Part shown: one piece after another, positions 8,081 through 16,275 of the stretch | How the letters are laid out: each line of letters opens with the position of its first letter | Numbering within the stretch: position 1 is the stretch's first letter | Assembly (NCBI GenBank): GCA_016282705.1 | Contig: JAEELO010000027.1 | Location: forward strand, 1-34,256 | From: Candidatus Gastranaerophilales bacterium | GTDB lineage: Bacteria; Cyanobacteriota; Vampirovibrionia; Gastranaerophilales; Gastranaerophilaceae | Direction: 5' to 3' | DNA: 34,256 nucleotides | Notes under the pieces: model-generated | The model's database searches: none | Told to the model about the DNA's origin: nothing | Seen by the model: only the letters and a program-made list of their open reading frames with translations | Program-made: the position numbers and the translations under genes

Positions 8081-9298
8081 TTAGACGTTTAGTTGATATA
8101 ATTTCATTTCTATATTGATGTTTTCTTTAATAAATTTAGCTTCTGCTGATTTTATCCCGTAGCCTATTTTTTCTCTTTCTTCTTTATCTTTTGCATTTGC
8201 AAGTCTTTCATTCAGATTTTGTAACTCTGCATCATGTGCTTTATTTATTCCGAACAATTCTCTTTTGTATAAATATTCTTGTCCTTTTTCAGGTACATTG
8301 TATTCTTTTATAATGTCATCAATTATTGTTAAAAATATATTCCTTTTTGTTGAATCTGTAGTTTCAGATAGTTCATTATATAATTCTTGTATTTCTTCTA
8401 ATTTATCTTTTGGTAATTTTGTGTCGATTTGTACTATTTTTAATCCGATTTCATTGTTTTCTTCATTAAATTTATTGCATCTTACAGCAATTTCTTTATT
8501 TATTTCATTAATATCATTTATATTATCTGTTTGTGATAATTTTGCTCTTAGTTCATCTATTTCTTGATTTTGAGCTCTGTTTAAACTAAAAAGCTGTCTT
8601 TCGTATAAATATTTTTTGCCATCTTCAGGTATATCATTTTTATCAATAATTGTATTGATTTTATTTAATATATCATTTCTTTTAGCGGAATCTGTTGTGG
8701 TAGAAAGCTCATTATATAAATTTTGTACGGTTTTTAAAACGTCCAAAGGTAAATTAGTTTCAAGTTGTACCATTTTTAAACCGATTTCGTTCTTTTCTTT
8801 ATCAAATGCTTCCAGCTTTTCTTTAAATGTTAAATTTATTTGACTTCTTTCTTCTTCTGTTTCTGCTTTAGAAAGACGTTCATATATATTTGAAATTTCA
8901 TTGTTTTGAGCTGATTCTACTGCTTTTAATTGTTTCATATATGCTTTTTTTGATTCTTCTTTTGAGTTATTTCCATTATTTTCAATTTGTTCTAATTCAA
9001 AAAGAATTTTTTCTCTTGTTTTTATGTCTGTAGTTTCAGCAAGTTGTGTATATAATTGTTTTATATAATTTTCATCTTTATAAGTTTGCGAATTTTTTCC
9101 GTATTCTTCAAATAATTCGGAATAGTCTTCAGGTTGAAATGTTGAATTTTCAAAAAAATTCATATCTAAAGAATATTCTGAATCGTCATTCTTTGTATTA
9201 AAAGAAATTTCAGAATGTTCATTTAGTGCTTTTTTATATTCAAATTTACTCTCGGCAGGAATATTCTTTGCTAAAATGCCTTGAATATTAAATCCCAT
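8081..9298 (-). CDS. Acidic helical protein made of three ~110-residue repeats
   Basis: 405 residues, rich in Glu, Lys and Asn, with no signal peptide. Three tandem repeats cover ~77-184, 185-296 and 297-405. Each has an LYNEL-TTD start, a K-YLY-RQLF block, an ELxxxLxxA helix and an NEIGLKxVQL-TxLP end. The first repeat is the most diverged. The N-terminal 75 residues are different and contain EISFN (30-34), a loose match to the short Phe motif seen in other small proteins here. Start ATG at 9298 has GGAGAAAT in front. A terminator hairpin lies just upstream, between this gene and 9366-9881. Function unknown; a long helical scaffold or secreted protein is possible. Confidence 0.72.
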   Translation of the reverse strand: MGFNIQGILAKNIPAESKFEYKKALNEHSEISFNTKNDDSEYSLDMNFFENSTFQPEDYSELFEEYGKNSQTYKDENYIKQLYTQLAETTDIKTREKILFELEQIENNGNNSKEESKKAYMKQLKAVESAQNNEISNIYERLSKAETEEERSQINLTFKEKLEAFDKEKNEIGLKMVQLETNLPLDVLKTVQNLYNELSTTTDSAKRNDILNKINTIIDKNDIPEDGKKYLYERQLFSLNRAQNQEIDELRAKLSQTDNINDINEINKEIAVRCNKFNEENNEIGLKIVQIDTKLPKDKLEEIQELYNELSETTDSTKRNIFLTIIDDIIKEYNVPEKGQEYLYKRELFGINKAHDAELQNLNERLANAKDKEEREKIGYGIKSAEAKFIKENINIEMKLYQLNV

Positions 9299-9314
9299 TA
9301 TTTCTCCAATATCA

Positions 9315-9353
9315 CTAAAAAACTGTACAGGCCCTTATTATAGCCTGTACAGT
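9315..9353 (-). terminator. Intergenic terminator or attenuator between the two helical-protein genes
   Basis: ACTGTACAGGC (9322-9332) pairs perfectly over 11 bp with GCCTGTACAGT (9343-9353), followed on the minus strand by UUUUUU. The next start codon is only 16 bases beyond, so the downstream gene depends on read-through or on a promoter within the hairpin; its loop reads TATAAT on the minus strand. Confidence 0.85.
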
Positions 9354-9365
9354 TTAATAATAAAT

Positions 9366-9881
9366 CTATGCTTCGTATACTAAATTGATTTTTTGTTCTG
9401 TTTTTTCTTTATCTTCACCGATTCTATCGGCAAGTCTCATAATTGCTAATTCTTTTAATAATTTTTGTTGTACTTGTTCGTCTTGTATATTTTTAATTGC
9501 ATATTCAAGACCATGTTGAAGATCTTTATCAAATTTAATTGTTTCTTTCATTTCATCTTCTAAAAAGTTTGCTTTTTTTGCATCTTCAAGTTTTTCTTTT
9601 TCTTTTTGGTTTTCTAATTTTTCTTTTTCAGATGCTTTTTCTGCTTGTGTTTTGTTTGTATCTTTTTGTACATCTTCAATTGCTTTTTCATAATCTTCTA
9701 TAGTTATTGGCTTTTGTTCTTCATTTTCACCATTGCCGCCAAGTCCTTTAAATATAAGTTCTTCTTCTTTTTTTGTTTCTTCTTCTTTTGGTGCTTCTGT
9801 TGCTTCGTCTTTAGCTACATAGTCAGATAACTTAACTGTCGGCTTGTTGCTGAAGTTCCCGTTTAATGAAAATATCCCCAT
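9366..9881 (-). CDS. Charged helical protein, unknown function
   Basis: 171 residues from the ATG at 9881, which has AGGAGA 7 bases upstream; the open frame runs further to 9950 but lacks a ribosome site. The N-terminus is MGIFSLNGNFSNKP, then a Glu/Lys-rich region (~25-115) that is probably disordered or coiled-coil, and a C-terminal helical part with LLKELAIMRLADRIG. There is no signal peptide and no recognised domain. It lies directly upstream of the three-repeat helical protein on the same strand, separated by a terminator hairpin. Similar composition and adjacency suggest a shared role; that is inference. Confidence 0.65.
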   Translation of the reverse strand: MGIFSLNGNFSNKPTVKLSDYVAKDEATEAPKEEETKKEEELIFKGLGGNGENEEQKPITIEDYEKAIEDVQKDTNKTQAEKASEKEKLENQKEKEKLEDAKKANFLEDEMKETIKFDKDLQHGLEYAIKNIQDEQVQQKLLKELAIMRLADRIGEDKEKTEQKINLVYEA

Positions 9882-9936
9882 AATTGTATCTCCTAAACTC
9901 GTGCTTATATATATAAAAAAATTTTTGTATATATAA

Positions 9937-9974
9937 TTGATATATATCAATATTTTTGTAACAATTTTGTTACA
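9937..9974. promoter_or_regulatory. Two palindromes upstream of the charged helical protein gene
   Basis: TTGATATATATCAA (9937-9950) is a perfect palindrome. TGTAACA (9957-9963) and TGTTACA (9968-9974) form a second perfect inverted repeat with a 4-base gap. They lie 56-93 bases before the 9881 start codon, where operators would be expected. Regulator unknown. Confidence 0.4.
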
Positions 9975-10064
9975 ATCTGCAATCGCAAGATATATTTGAA
10001 ATACATGGCATCATAATTTCTCTCTTTTGGGGTATATAGCCATTATTAACGATTATATATATTC

Positions 10065-11057
10065 TTAAGACACCATAGAGATTATCATATCTGTATCAAT
10101 ATTTAAACATTCCAATTTGTTACAGGTCGTTTGTCTTTTATCCCAAAGGCAGGGACGACAGTCGACATTATTATAAATAGCAATGAAATTTTCATTTGCC
10201 GGCAGTAATTGTTCATTATGTGTCGGACCAAATATCCCGATGGTTTTTGTATTTGTAGCAACACCTATGTGCATAGGTGCGGAATCTGAACATATTAATA
10301 CTTCAGATTTTTTTATTAATTGCGCTAATTCAAAAATATTTTTTGTTTTTCCGAATAAATCGTGAAAATTGCATAAATCAGTATCTTTTAAATATTTTCT
10401 TATATTGTTTATGCAGTCAGTATCATCAGGACCGCCTGCAAGATATACATTTTTGCCGTAATTTAATAATTTTTTTATTAATTCTGCCCACTTCTGTGCT
10501 GTTATAGTTTTTACTATACCCTTATTTATACTGATGGCGCTTACTCCGGGATGAATTAATACAGAATTTGGAACTTTTTCATATTCTTCAATTTTTATTT
10601 TGGGAAGTTCAAATTCATCATTTGTTATAGGTTTTACAAGGTCAAAATACATTTTTGCTGCATATTGATTTTTATTTAATATAACAGGATAGGTAAGTAA
10701 TTTACTTGATATTTTTGATACATTATATCCGACTCTTGTTTTTATACCTGTAAAAAATAATAAAACTGATATCAAAGGATTAGAGCCTGCTGAAATAACC
10801 AAATCATAATGACCGGTTAATGCTTTAAAAAATAATTTAAGCATTTCTGCATATTTATTTTTTGTCTTTATATCAACAAAAAAATATCCGTCAATTTCAT
10901 CGGTTAAATTAATGAATGCCTTACTTCTTCCTTCTAAGCATAAAGTAATTTTACTTTCGGAATATGTTTTTCTTAAGCTGGAAATAACGGGCGAAAATAG
11001 AATTTCATCACCTATTCCGCCAAAATTTATTAATAATATATTTTTATATGTATTCAT
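10065..11057 (-). CDS. Glycosyltransferase family 9 (heptosyltransferase-like)
   Basis: 330 residues. GT9 enzymes add heptose or related sugars from nucleotide donors to lipopolysaccharide core at the inner face of the cytoplasmic membrane. The N-terminal domain opens with LLINFGGIGDE, the family's acceptor-side loop. The C-terminal GT-B domain has HPGVSA, then ICSDSAPMHIGVA and GIFGPTHNEQLLP, the nucleotide-sugar site. A Cys cluster CRPCLWDKRQTTC near the end is frequent in this family. The gene begins one base after the stop of the 115-residue protein upstream, so translation is probably coupled. Sugar and acceptor cannot be told from sequence. Confidence 0.9.
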   Translation of the reverse strand: MNTYKNILLINFGGIGDEILFSPVISSLRKTYSESKITLCLEGRSKAFINLTDEIDGYFFVDIKTKNKYAEMLKLFFKALTGHYDLVISAGSNPLISVLLFFTGIKTRVGYNVSKISSKLLTYPVILNKNQYAAKMYFDLVKPITNDEFELPKIKIEEYEKVPNSVLIHPGVSAISINKGIVKTITAQKWAELIKKLLNYGKNVYLAGGPDDTDCINNIRKYLKDTDLCNFHDLFGKTKNIFELAQLIKKSEVLICSDSAPMHIGVATNTKTIGIFGPTHNEQLLPANENFIAIYNNVDCRPCLWDKRQTTCNKLECLNIDTDMIISMVS

Positions 11058-11058
11058 A

Positions 11059-11406
11059 TTAGAATGGTTTAGTTTGATTTAATTTTTTTCTTAATTCTCT
11101 GAAACGTGCAATATCTTCTTGTGCTTTGCCTGATTCTCTGAATACAACTTGATTTGAAGGATGAACCATCATAATACAGTCAATATGAATTTCCAAGAAA
11201 TTATATCTTCTCGGAGGATTTGTTGAATTTCTTTGAATAATTTCAGCATTAGTTACCGCTAAAAAGCGCTTTTCTTTATCATTTAATAAGTCTGTAAGTT
11301 CTCTGTTTGTCTTTGTATATTTCGAAACATGAACAGTACCTTTTATTTCATGGTCTGCTGTTGTAATTATTACCTCTATTGGAACAGTATCTATTTCTTT
11401 AGCCAT
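11059..11406 (-). CDS. Conserved-looking small beta-rich protein, unknown function
   Basis: 115 residues, soluble, no signal peptide. The pattern IEVIITTADHEIKGTVHV ... LTDLLND..KRFLAVTNAEI ... EIHIDCIMMV suggests a small beta barrel followed by a C-terminal charged helix. I do not recognise a named family with confidence. AAGGTG is about 5 bases before the ATG. It is the first gene of a two-gene unit with the GT9 glycosyltransferase, which may hint at an envelope-related or regulatory role, though adjacency alone is weak evidence. Confidence 0.75.
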   Translation of the reverse strand: MAKEIDTVPIEVIITTADHEIKGTVHVSKYTKTNRELTDLLNDKEKRFLAVTNAEIIQRNSTNPPRRYNFLEIHIDCIMMVHPSNQVVFRESGKAQEDIARFRELRKKLNQTKPF

Positions 11407-11551
11407 TTTTCACCTTCTGTGTCTGTCTTTAATGATTATATTATAAATTCCGTATTTTAACAATTTATAAATATTATATTCAGTTTTGACATTAATTTTC
11501 TGCTCGTTTTATAATTTATAGAAGATATTATATATAGAGGAAATACTATCA

Positions 11552-12109
11552 ATGCCGTTTGAATTTGAAAGACAAAATATAAAAGATGTTATTCTTGTTA
11601 AACCCAAAGTATTTGGTGATAATAGAGGGTTCTTTTTGGAAAGCTATAAAAAATCCGATTTTGTTGCTAACGGTATAGATGTGGAATTTAATCAGGATAA
11701 TCATTCTAAGTCTGTAAAAGGTGTTTTAAGAGGACTTCATTATCAGGCTAAACCATATGGACAAGCAAAATTATTAAGATGTTCAAGAGGAAGAATTTTC
11801 GATGTTGCTGTAGATATAAGACCTTCTTCACCTACTTTTGGACAATATGTTAAAGTAGAATTATCAGAAGAAAATAAGCATATGTTGTATATTCCGGTTG
11901 GTTTTGCACATGGTTTTGTTGTTCTTTCCGATGAAGCGGAATTGTTATATAAAGCTTCAGGCGAATATAATCCTGCTGCAGACAGAGGTGTTTTGTGGTC
12001 TGATAAAGACATTGCCGTTGATTGGGGTATTGATTTTGAACCTGTATTATCGGAAAAAGATAAAAAACAGCCTGCCTTGAAAGATATTAATAAAGCAGAA
12101 ATCGGATAA
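11552..12109 (+). CDS. rfbC: dTDP-4-dehydrorhamnose 3,5-epimerase
   Basis: 185 residues, normal length. It epimerises C3 and C5 of dTDP-4-keto-6-deoxyglucose in dTDP-L-rhamnose synthesis for cell-surface polysaccharide. The cupin core shows RGFFLESYKKSDF, HSKSVKGVLRGLHYQ with the catalytic His63, FDVAVDIR, PVGFAHGFVVLSDEAELLYK and WSDKDIAVDW. GAGG is about 10 bases before the ATG. rfbA, rfbB and rfbD are not adjacent, and the next gene 8 bases downstream is a radical SAM enzyme, so the rhamnose pathway must be completed from elsewhere. A related 3,5- or 3-epimerase of another deoxysugar is the alternative. Confidence 0.93.
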   Translation: MPFEFERQNIKDVILVKPKVFGDNRGFFLESYKKSDFVANGIDVEFNQDNHSKSVKGVLRGLHYQAKPYGQAKLLRCSRGRIFDVAVDIRPSSPTFGQYVKVELSEENKHMLYIPVGFAHGFVVLSDEAELLYKASGEYNPAADRGVLWSDKDIAVDWGIDFEPVLSEKDKKQPALKDINKAEIG

Positions 12110-12117
12110 GGATATTT

Positions 12118-13176
12118 ATGTATAAAAGCTGTAACATTATATTACATGGTTTATGTTTTTTCTCTAATATGCTTGTTTCATGCTGTTTTTCGCCAAATGA
12201 TAAAGTAAACGGCGGACTGCCTCCTGTTCTCTATAATAATTATAAAGGCGAGATTATACCTAAAGATGAATTATTTAAAAAAATAAGAGAGTATTCCGAT
12301 CAATTTAAAGAAGGCTCTTGTCCTAAGGAATGTAAAAACTGTTTTAGAATAGAAGAAAAAGATTGGGATGAAGGTGAATATATAGACTACATTACAATTA
12401 CTCACTACAGTGTTTGTAATGCTGATTGTGTTTATTGCTCCAATAATTTGGAACCGGAAGAAAGAACGAATGATACTTATGAAGTTCTTCCTTTCTTGAG
12501 ATATCTTAAAAATGAGGGTGTTCTTAAACAAGGCATGGAACTTTGTATAGGCGGCGGTGAGTTTACAATATATAAAGAGTGTGAAGATATTTTAAAAGAG
12601 TTTTGTTTAAATAATTTTGCGAAACTTTTTGTTGCATCAAATGCTATAAAATATTCTGAAAATCTTCATAAATCATTGGAATATGGCAGCGCAAATGTTC
12701 TTATATCAATAGATTCCGGTTCAAGAGAAACATTTAAAAGAATTAAGCGTGTTGATGCATTTAATAAAGTTGTTGAAAATTTGAAAAAATATGCATCATT
12801 TGAAAATGCACCAAACAGAATTACATTAAAGTATATTATTATTCCAGGCATGAACGATAATCTGAGAGAATTTACAAAATTTATTAATATTATAAGAAAA
12901 ATCGGATTAAAACGTGTAGGTATAGATATTGATTGCAGATATTTAAGGCATGCCAATAATATTATTAATCCTTTTTATATTAAATTAGCTAAAAAGATGA
13001 AAAAAATAGGTGTAAATAAGGGTTGTGATGTTTATTTCCATACATTTTTACAACAGGCTCTTGCTCAAAAGCCGAACGGCATGTCTTATTTCCAAAATTT
13101 GATTGAATATATAAAATTGCACTATTTTACAGAGTCTGTTCTGAACGATTTATATATTAACCATAAATATCAATAA
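12118..13176 (+). CDS. Radical SAM protein with two CX3CX2C motifs
   Basis: 352 residues. The radical SAM cluster motif is Cys100-X3-Cys104-X2-Cys107 (CNADCVYC), followed by a glycine-rich CIGGGEFT strand and VLISIDSGSRETFKRI, as expected of the partial TIM barrel. Ahead of it lie Cys22-Cys23 (SCCFSPND) and a second CX3CX2C, CPKECKNC at 68-75. These probably ligate an auxiliary Fe-S cluster of the SPASM/twitch kind, placed N-terminal instead of the usual C-terminal position. It starts 8 bases after rfbC, so the two are likely co-transcribed, and a surface-polysaccharide or peptide-modifying role is possible. Substrate unknown. A terminator follows. Confidence 0.85.
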   Translation: MYKSCNIILHGLCFFSNMLVSCCFSPNDKVNGGLPPVLYNNYKGEIIPKDELFKKIREYSDQFKEGSCPKECKNCFRIEEKDWDEGEYIDYITITHYSVCNADCVYCSNNLEPEERTNDTYEVLPFLRYLKNEGVLKQGMELCIGGGEFTIYKECEDILKEFCLNNFAKLFVASNAIKYSENLHKSLEYGSANVLISIDSGSRETFKRIKRVDAFNKVVENLKKYASFENAPNRITLKYIIIPGMNDNLREFTKFINIIRKIGLKRVGIDIDCRYLRHANNIINPFYIKLAKKMKKIGVNKGCDVYFHTFLQQALAQKPNGMSYFQNLIEYIKLHYFTESVLNDLYINHKYQ

Positions 13177-13185
13177 AAATTTTAA

Positions 13186-13218
13186 AAATAAAAGACCGCT
13201 TATTTCTAAGCGGTCTTT
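13186..13218. terminator. Terminator shared by the radical SAM and HU genes
   Basis: AAAGACCGCTTA (13191-13202) pairs perfectly over 12 bp with TAAGCGGTCTTT (13207-13218), loop TTTC. On the minus strand it runs into UUUUAUUUUU, serving HU. The + strand tail is weaker but may still end the rfbC-radical SAM transcript. Confidence 0.85.
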
Positions 13219-13235
13219 GCTATATAAATATTTGA

Positions 13236-13508
13236 CTATTTTACAGCATCTTTGAATTTTTTACCAGCTGAGAAAGCAGGAACTGTTTTTGCAGCAATTT
13301 TAATTGCAGCGCCAGTTTGTGGGTTACGTCCTGTTCTAGCTTTTCTTTTACGAGCTTCGAAAGTACCAAAACCAACTAAAGTAACTTTCTTACCTTTTGC
13401 TACAGTTTTTTGTACTGTGTCGATTGTTGCGCTTAATACATCAGCAGCAGCTTTTTGAGAAACTTTTGCTTTTTTTGCAACTTCTTTTACTAATTCTTCT
13501 TTGTTCAT
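13236..13508 (-). CDS. hup: HU-family DNA-binding protein
   Basis: 90 residues, the standard HU length. It binds and bends DNA as a dimer and compacts the nucleoid. The helical N-terminal half (MNKEELVKEVAKKAKVSQ) is followed by the VTLVGFGTFEARKRKARTG core, the RNPQTG arm tip with the DNA-intercalating proline, and an AFSAGKKFKDAVK end. IHF-like subunits look similar, but the single gene and the sequence favour HU. AGGAGG and a near-consensus promoter stand upstream, in line with high expression. Confidence 0.97.
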   Translation of the reverse strand: MNKEELVKEVAKKAKVSQKAAADVLSATIDTVQKTVAKGKKVTLVGFGTFEARKRKARTGRNPQTGAAIKIAAKTVPAFSAGKKFKDAVK

Positions 13509-13513
13509 ATGAA

Positions 13514-13564
13514 CCTCCTCTTGTATTACAAAATTTATTATACTTATATTTCAAGTTTTGGCAA
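13514..13564 (-). promoter_or_regulatory. Strong promoter and ribosome site of HU
   Basis: On the minus strand: TTGCCA (13559-13564), a 16-base spacer, TATAAT (13537-13542), then AGGAGG (13514-13519) about 5 bases before the ATG. Near-consensus sigma-70 elements. Confidence 0.72.
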
Positions 13565-13613
13565 TACTTTTAAAAAAAAAATTTTTGTATATTTCTATTA
13601 TAGTTATTAAATA

Positions 13614-15140
13614 CTAATTTTTTATCGTAAAAATAATTATTTCAGCTGGCTTTAATTTCGCTGTAATTGTCGATTTGGCAAGTTTCTCTGAATCTTTACC
13701 GTTTAGAAAAACAATTTTTGATTTTTTCTTAACATATTTTATCTTAATTTTTGTATCTTCATTGTTTACAAGATTTCTGTTAAAAATTACAACAACAGAA
13801 TTCTTTCCGAGAACACGTTGAAAAGCAAAAACCTTCTTGTTACCGGTGTCTAAAGGAATAAATGAACCTTTTGTAATAATATCATTGTTTTCTTTTCTGA
13901 AATCAACAGCTTTTTTTTGTTCTTTTATGAGCATGTCGTTATCATTAATTGCTTTTCTTGAAAAATTAAAAATATCAATTTGCCCTTGATGTACATAATA
14001 ATATTCATCATCTGTATATGTTTCTGATGCTTTTTTGTTTGAATATCCGTACATGTAATCATCAGCCTGCAAAAAACCATCTACATAGTATGGATTAAGA
14101 GGAAGTGTAGCATTTAGCCAAATTATTATTTTTGCAAAGTTTTCTCCTCCGATTAATAAAGGACTTACTTCGTCATGTGTTGCAAAACTGCCGATTACGG
14201 ATTTTTTCTCTTTATATTTTCTTAAAACCTTTTGCTGGCTTACTACGGCATTATAAAATTCATCATTATTTTTCCAGTTTTTTAATTCAAAATAATTTCC
14301 GTAATATCCGTCGAATCCTGCATCTAATAATTTTTTATAATCTGTAAAATATGCTTTATCGCTTGCGGGTTTTGTCCAGCTCTCAGATGCTTCTGCCAAG
14401 AACATAAATCCGGGTTTTTTACCCTTTGCATATTTTATTAATTCTTTCCAAAATATATATGGTTTAATTGTTGCGACATCTGCCCTGATACCATCAAATC
14501 CTAAATTTATCATATTAGTTATAAATATTTTATGAAGAAAGAATATATCCGAATGATAAATCGTGTTATTATCCGGAACATTAAATAATCTAACGTCTAC
14601 CCAATCAGAAGGGCTAACGGGCATTCCGTCTTTATCTGTTACAAATAAATCAGGGCGGTCAATGTATAAGTCATATGCACCGCAGCTTGGTAAATCTACA
14701 ATAACTTTAATATCTCGTTTATGACATTCGTCCGTAAACTTTTTAACTTGTTCATTTAGTGACAGTTCGCTTTGATTATCGGATAACTGCATATTTATTT
14801 TAGTTAAATCCGCCATTGCATACAAAGAACCTGCTGTCCCAAGTGCTTTTATCTTCCCTACAGGTGTTATAGGAAGTAAGTGTATAGTATTTATCCCGAG
14901 TCCCTTTAATTCATCAAGTCTTTCAATTGCATTTATAAATGAACCAGGAGTTTCTCCTCTTGAAATTTCTATAATTTCATTGCCATTTGTATCTTTTGCA
15001 TTAAATGTTCTTATATTTAATGCATATATAACCGCATTATTATTTTGAAACATAGTTTGTAAATTTTCATTATCCGCATATGAAGCGCAATTTAAAAATA
15101 ATAAACATGCCAGTATATATATAATTTTTTTTATTTTCAT
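13614..15140 (-). CDS. Secreted GH13-family (alpha-amylase-like) protein
   Basis: 508 residues. Residues 1-22 are a signal peptide with likely cleavage after SYA, so it acts outside the cytoplasm. The GH13 barrel is visible: Asp221 nucleophile in GFDGIRAD, Glu250 acid/base in FLAEAS and His322-Asp323 in SFATHDE. A beta-rich C-terminal domain follows (~400-508). Region I is unusual: the typical DxVxNH reads DLPSCG here (from Asp149), so the usual Asn-His is missing. Activity on alpha-glucans is likely but specificity is open. A second ATG lies at 15143; AGGAG spacing favours 15140. Divergent from pheS, with a palindrome between them. Confidence 0.88.
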   Translation of the reverse strand: MKIKKIIYILACLLFLNCASYADNENLQTMFQNNNAVIYALNIRTFNAKDTNGNEIIEISRGETPGSFINAIERLDELKGLGINTIHLLPITPVGKIKALGTAGSLYAMADLTKINMQLSDNQSELSLNEQVKKFTDECHKRDIKVIVDLPSCGAYDLYIDRPDLFVTDKDGMPVSPSDWVDVRLFNVPDNNTIYHSDIFFLHKIFITNMINLGFDGIRADVATIKPYIFWKELIKYAKGKKPGFMFLAEASESWTKPASDKAYFTDYKKLLDAGFDGYYGNYFELKNWKNNDEFYNAVVSQQKVLRKYKEKKSVIGSFATHDEVSPLLIGGENFAKIIIWLNATLPLNPYYVDGFLQADDYMYGYSNKKASETYTDDEYYYVHQGQIDIFNFSRKAINDNDMLIKEQKKAVDFRKENNDIITKGSFIPLDTGNKKVFAFQRVLGKNSVVVIFNRNLVNNEDTKIKIKYVKKKSKIVFLNGKDSEKLAKSTITAKLKPAEIIIFTIKN

Positions 15141-15151
15141 CATCTCTCCTA

Positions 15152-15167
15152 GCTATACAAGTATAGC
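15152..15167. promoter_or_regulatory. Palindromic candidate operator between GH13 and pheS genes
   Basis: GCTATAC (15152-15158) and GTATAGC (15161-15167) form a perfect inverted repeat with a 2-base centre. It is 12 bases upstream of the GH13 start and includes TATACT on the minus strand, so a bound protein would block that gene. Regulator unknown. Confidence 0.4.
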
Positions 15168-15238
15168 ATATTTGATTATATACATCTGTGTTTCTTTGTC
15201 CTATAATTTTTCTATAAGCAGATTATAAAGAGGAATCT

Positions 15239-16273
15239 ATGAAAGAGAAACTTGAACTTATATTAAATAATGCGTCAGATGAAATTAATAAAGCTTCATC
15301 AGTACAAGATTTGGAAAATGTTAAATTAAAATATTTAAGTCGTAAAGGTGAATTAAATTCTATTAAAAAGAATTTAAAGGATTTATCTGATGAAGATAAA
15401 AGAATTGTTGGTGCTTTCGCCAATGAAGTTTCAAACAAACTTGAAGCTATGATTACCTCTAAAGGTGATGATTTATATGGACATGAGCTTGATGAAAAGC
15501 TTAAGAAAGAAACAATTGATATAACTTTACCGTCTGATTTCAGACCTCAAGGTAAAGTTCATCCTTTGACACAAACTGTAAATGAAATAGTAGAAATATT
15601 TCAAGGTTTAGGTTTCTCTGTTATGCCATCAGAATACAGTCCGGAAGTTGAAACTGAATATATCAATTTTGATATGCTTAATTTTCCTCCGAACCATCCT
15701 GCAAAAGATATGCAAGATACTTTCTATACTAAGGTTGCACCTAATGTAATTCTTAGAAGTCAAACTTCAGGAGCTCAAATCAGACAAATGATAAATCAAA
15801 AACCTCCGGTACGTGTTATTTCGCCCGGTAGAGTTTATAGATGTGAGTCTGTAAGTGCAAGAAAAAACAATCTTTTCCATCAAATAGAAGGACTACTTGT
15901 AGATAAAGATATTACTTTTGCCGATTTAAAAGGAATTTTAAACGAATTTGTTCGTATATATTTTGGTTCGTCACGTCCAACCAGATTTAGAGCAAGTTAT
16001 TTTCCTTTTACTGAACCCAGTGCTGAAGTTGATGTTCAATGTATAATGTGTGGCGGTAAAGGTTGCAGAACATGCTCCGGAACCGGTTGGCTTGAAGTTT
16101 TGGGCGCAGGCATGGTGCATGCAAATGTATTAAAAAATGTAGGTATTGATCCTGAAATATATTCGGGGTTTGCTTTCGGTATGGGTGTTGAACGTCTTAC
16201 AATGTTAAAATATGCAATTAATGATATAAGATTGTTCTTCAATAATGATACAAGATTTTTGAAGCAGTTCTAA
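15239..16273 (+). CDS. pheS: Phenylalanyl-tRNA synthetase alpha subunit
   Basis: 344 residues, normal length. The alpha subunit holds the class II catalytic core of the alpha2-beta2 enzyme that charges tRNA-Phe. Residues 1-~90 form the helical tRNA-binding arm. The catalytic part shows HPLTQT, FHQIEGL, a [12 protein letters not shown] cysteine block, then [14 protein letters not shown] and [14 protein letters not shown] (motif 3). AGAGGAA stands 5 bases before the ATG. pheT does not follow; hisF starts two bases after the stop. Unlinked pheS and pheT is usual in cyanobacteria, which fits the proposed affiliation. Confidence 0.97.
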   Translation: MKEKLELILNNASDEINKASSVQDLENVKLKYLSRKGELNSIKKNLKDLSDEDKRIVGAFANEVSNKLEAMITSKGDDLYGHELDEKLKKETIDITLPSDFRPQGKVHPLTQTVNEIVEIFQGLGFSVMPSEYSPEVETEYINFDMLNFPPNHPAKDMQDTFYTKVAPNVILRSQTSGAQIRQMINQKPPVRVISPGRVYRCESVSARKNNLFHQIEGLLVDKDITFADLKGILNEFVRIYFGSSRPTRFRASYFPFTEPSAEVDVQCIMCGGKGCRTCSGTGWLEVLGAGMVHANVLKNVGIDPEIYSGFAFGMGVERLTMLKYAINDIRLFFNNDTRFLKQF

Positions 16274-16275
16274 TC

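Noticed and set aside
13614-15140. Lipobox in the GH13 protein (FLNC at residues 15-18)
   Set aside because: Residue before Cys is Asn and the pattern does not fit a lipobox; the SYA site after it suits ordinary cleavage.
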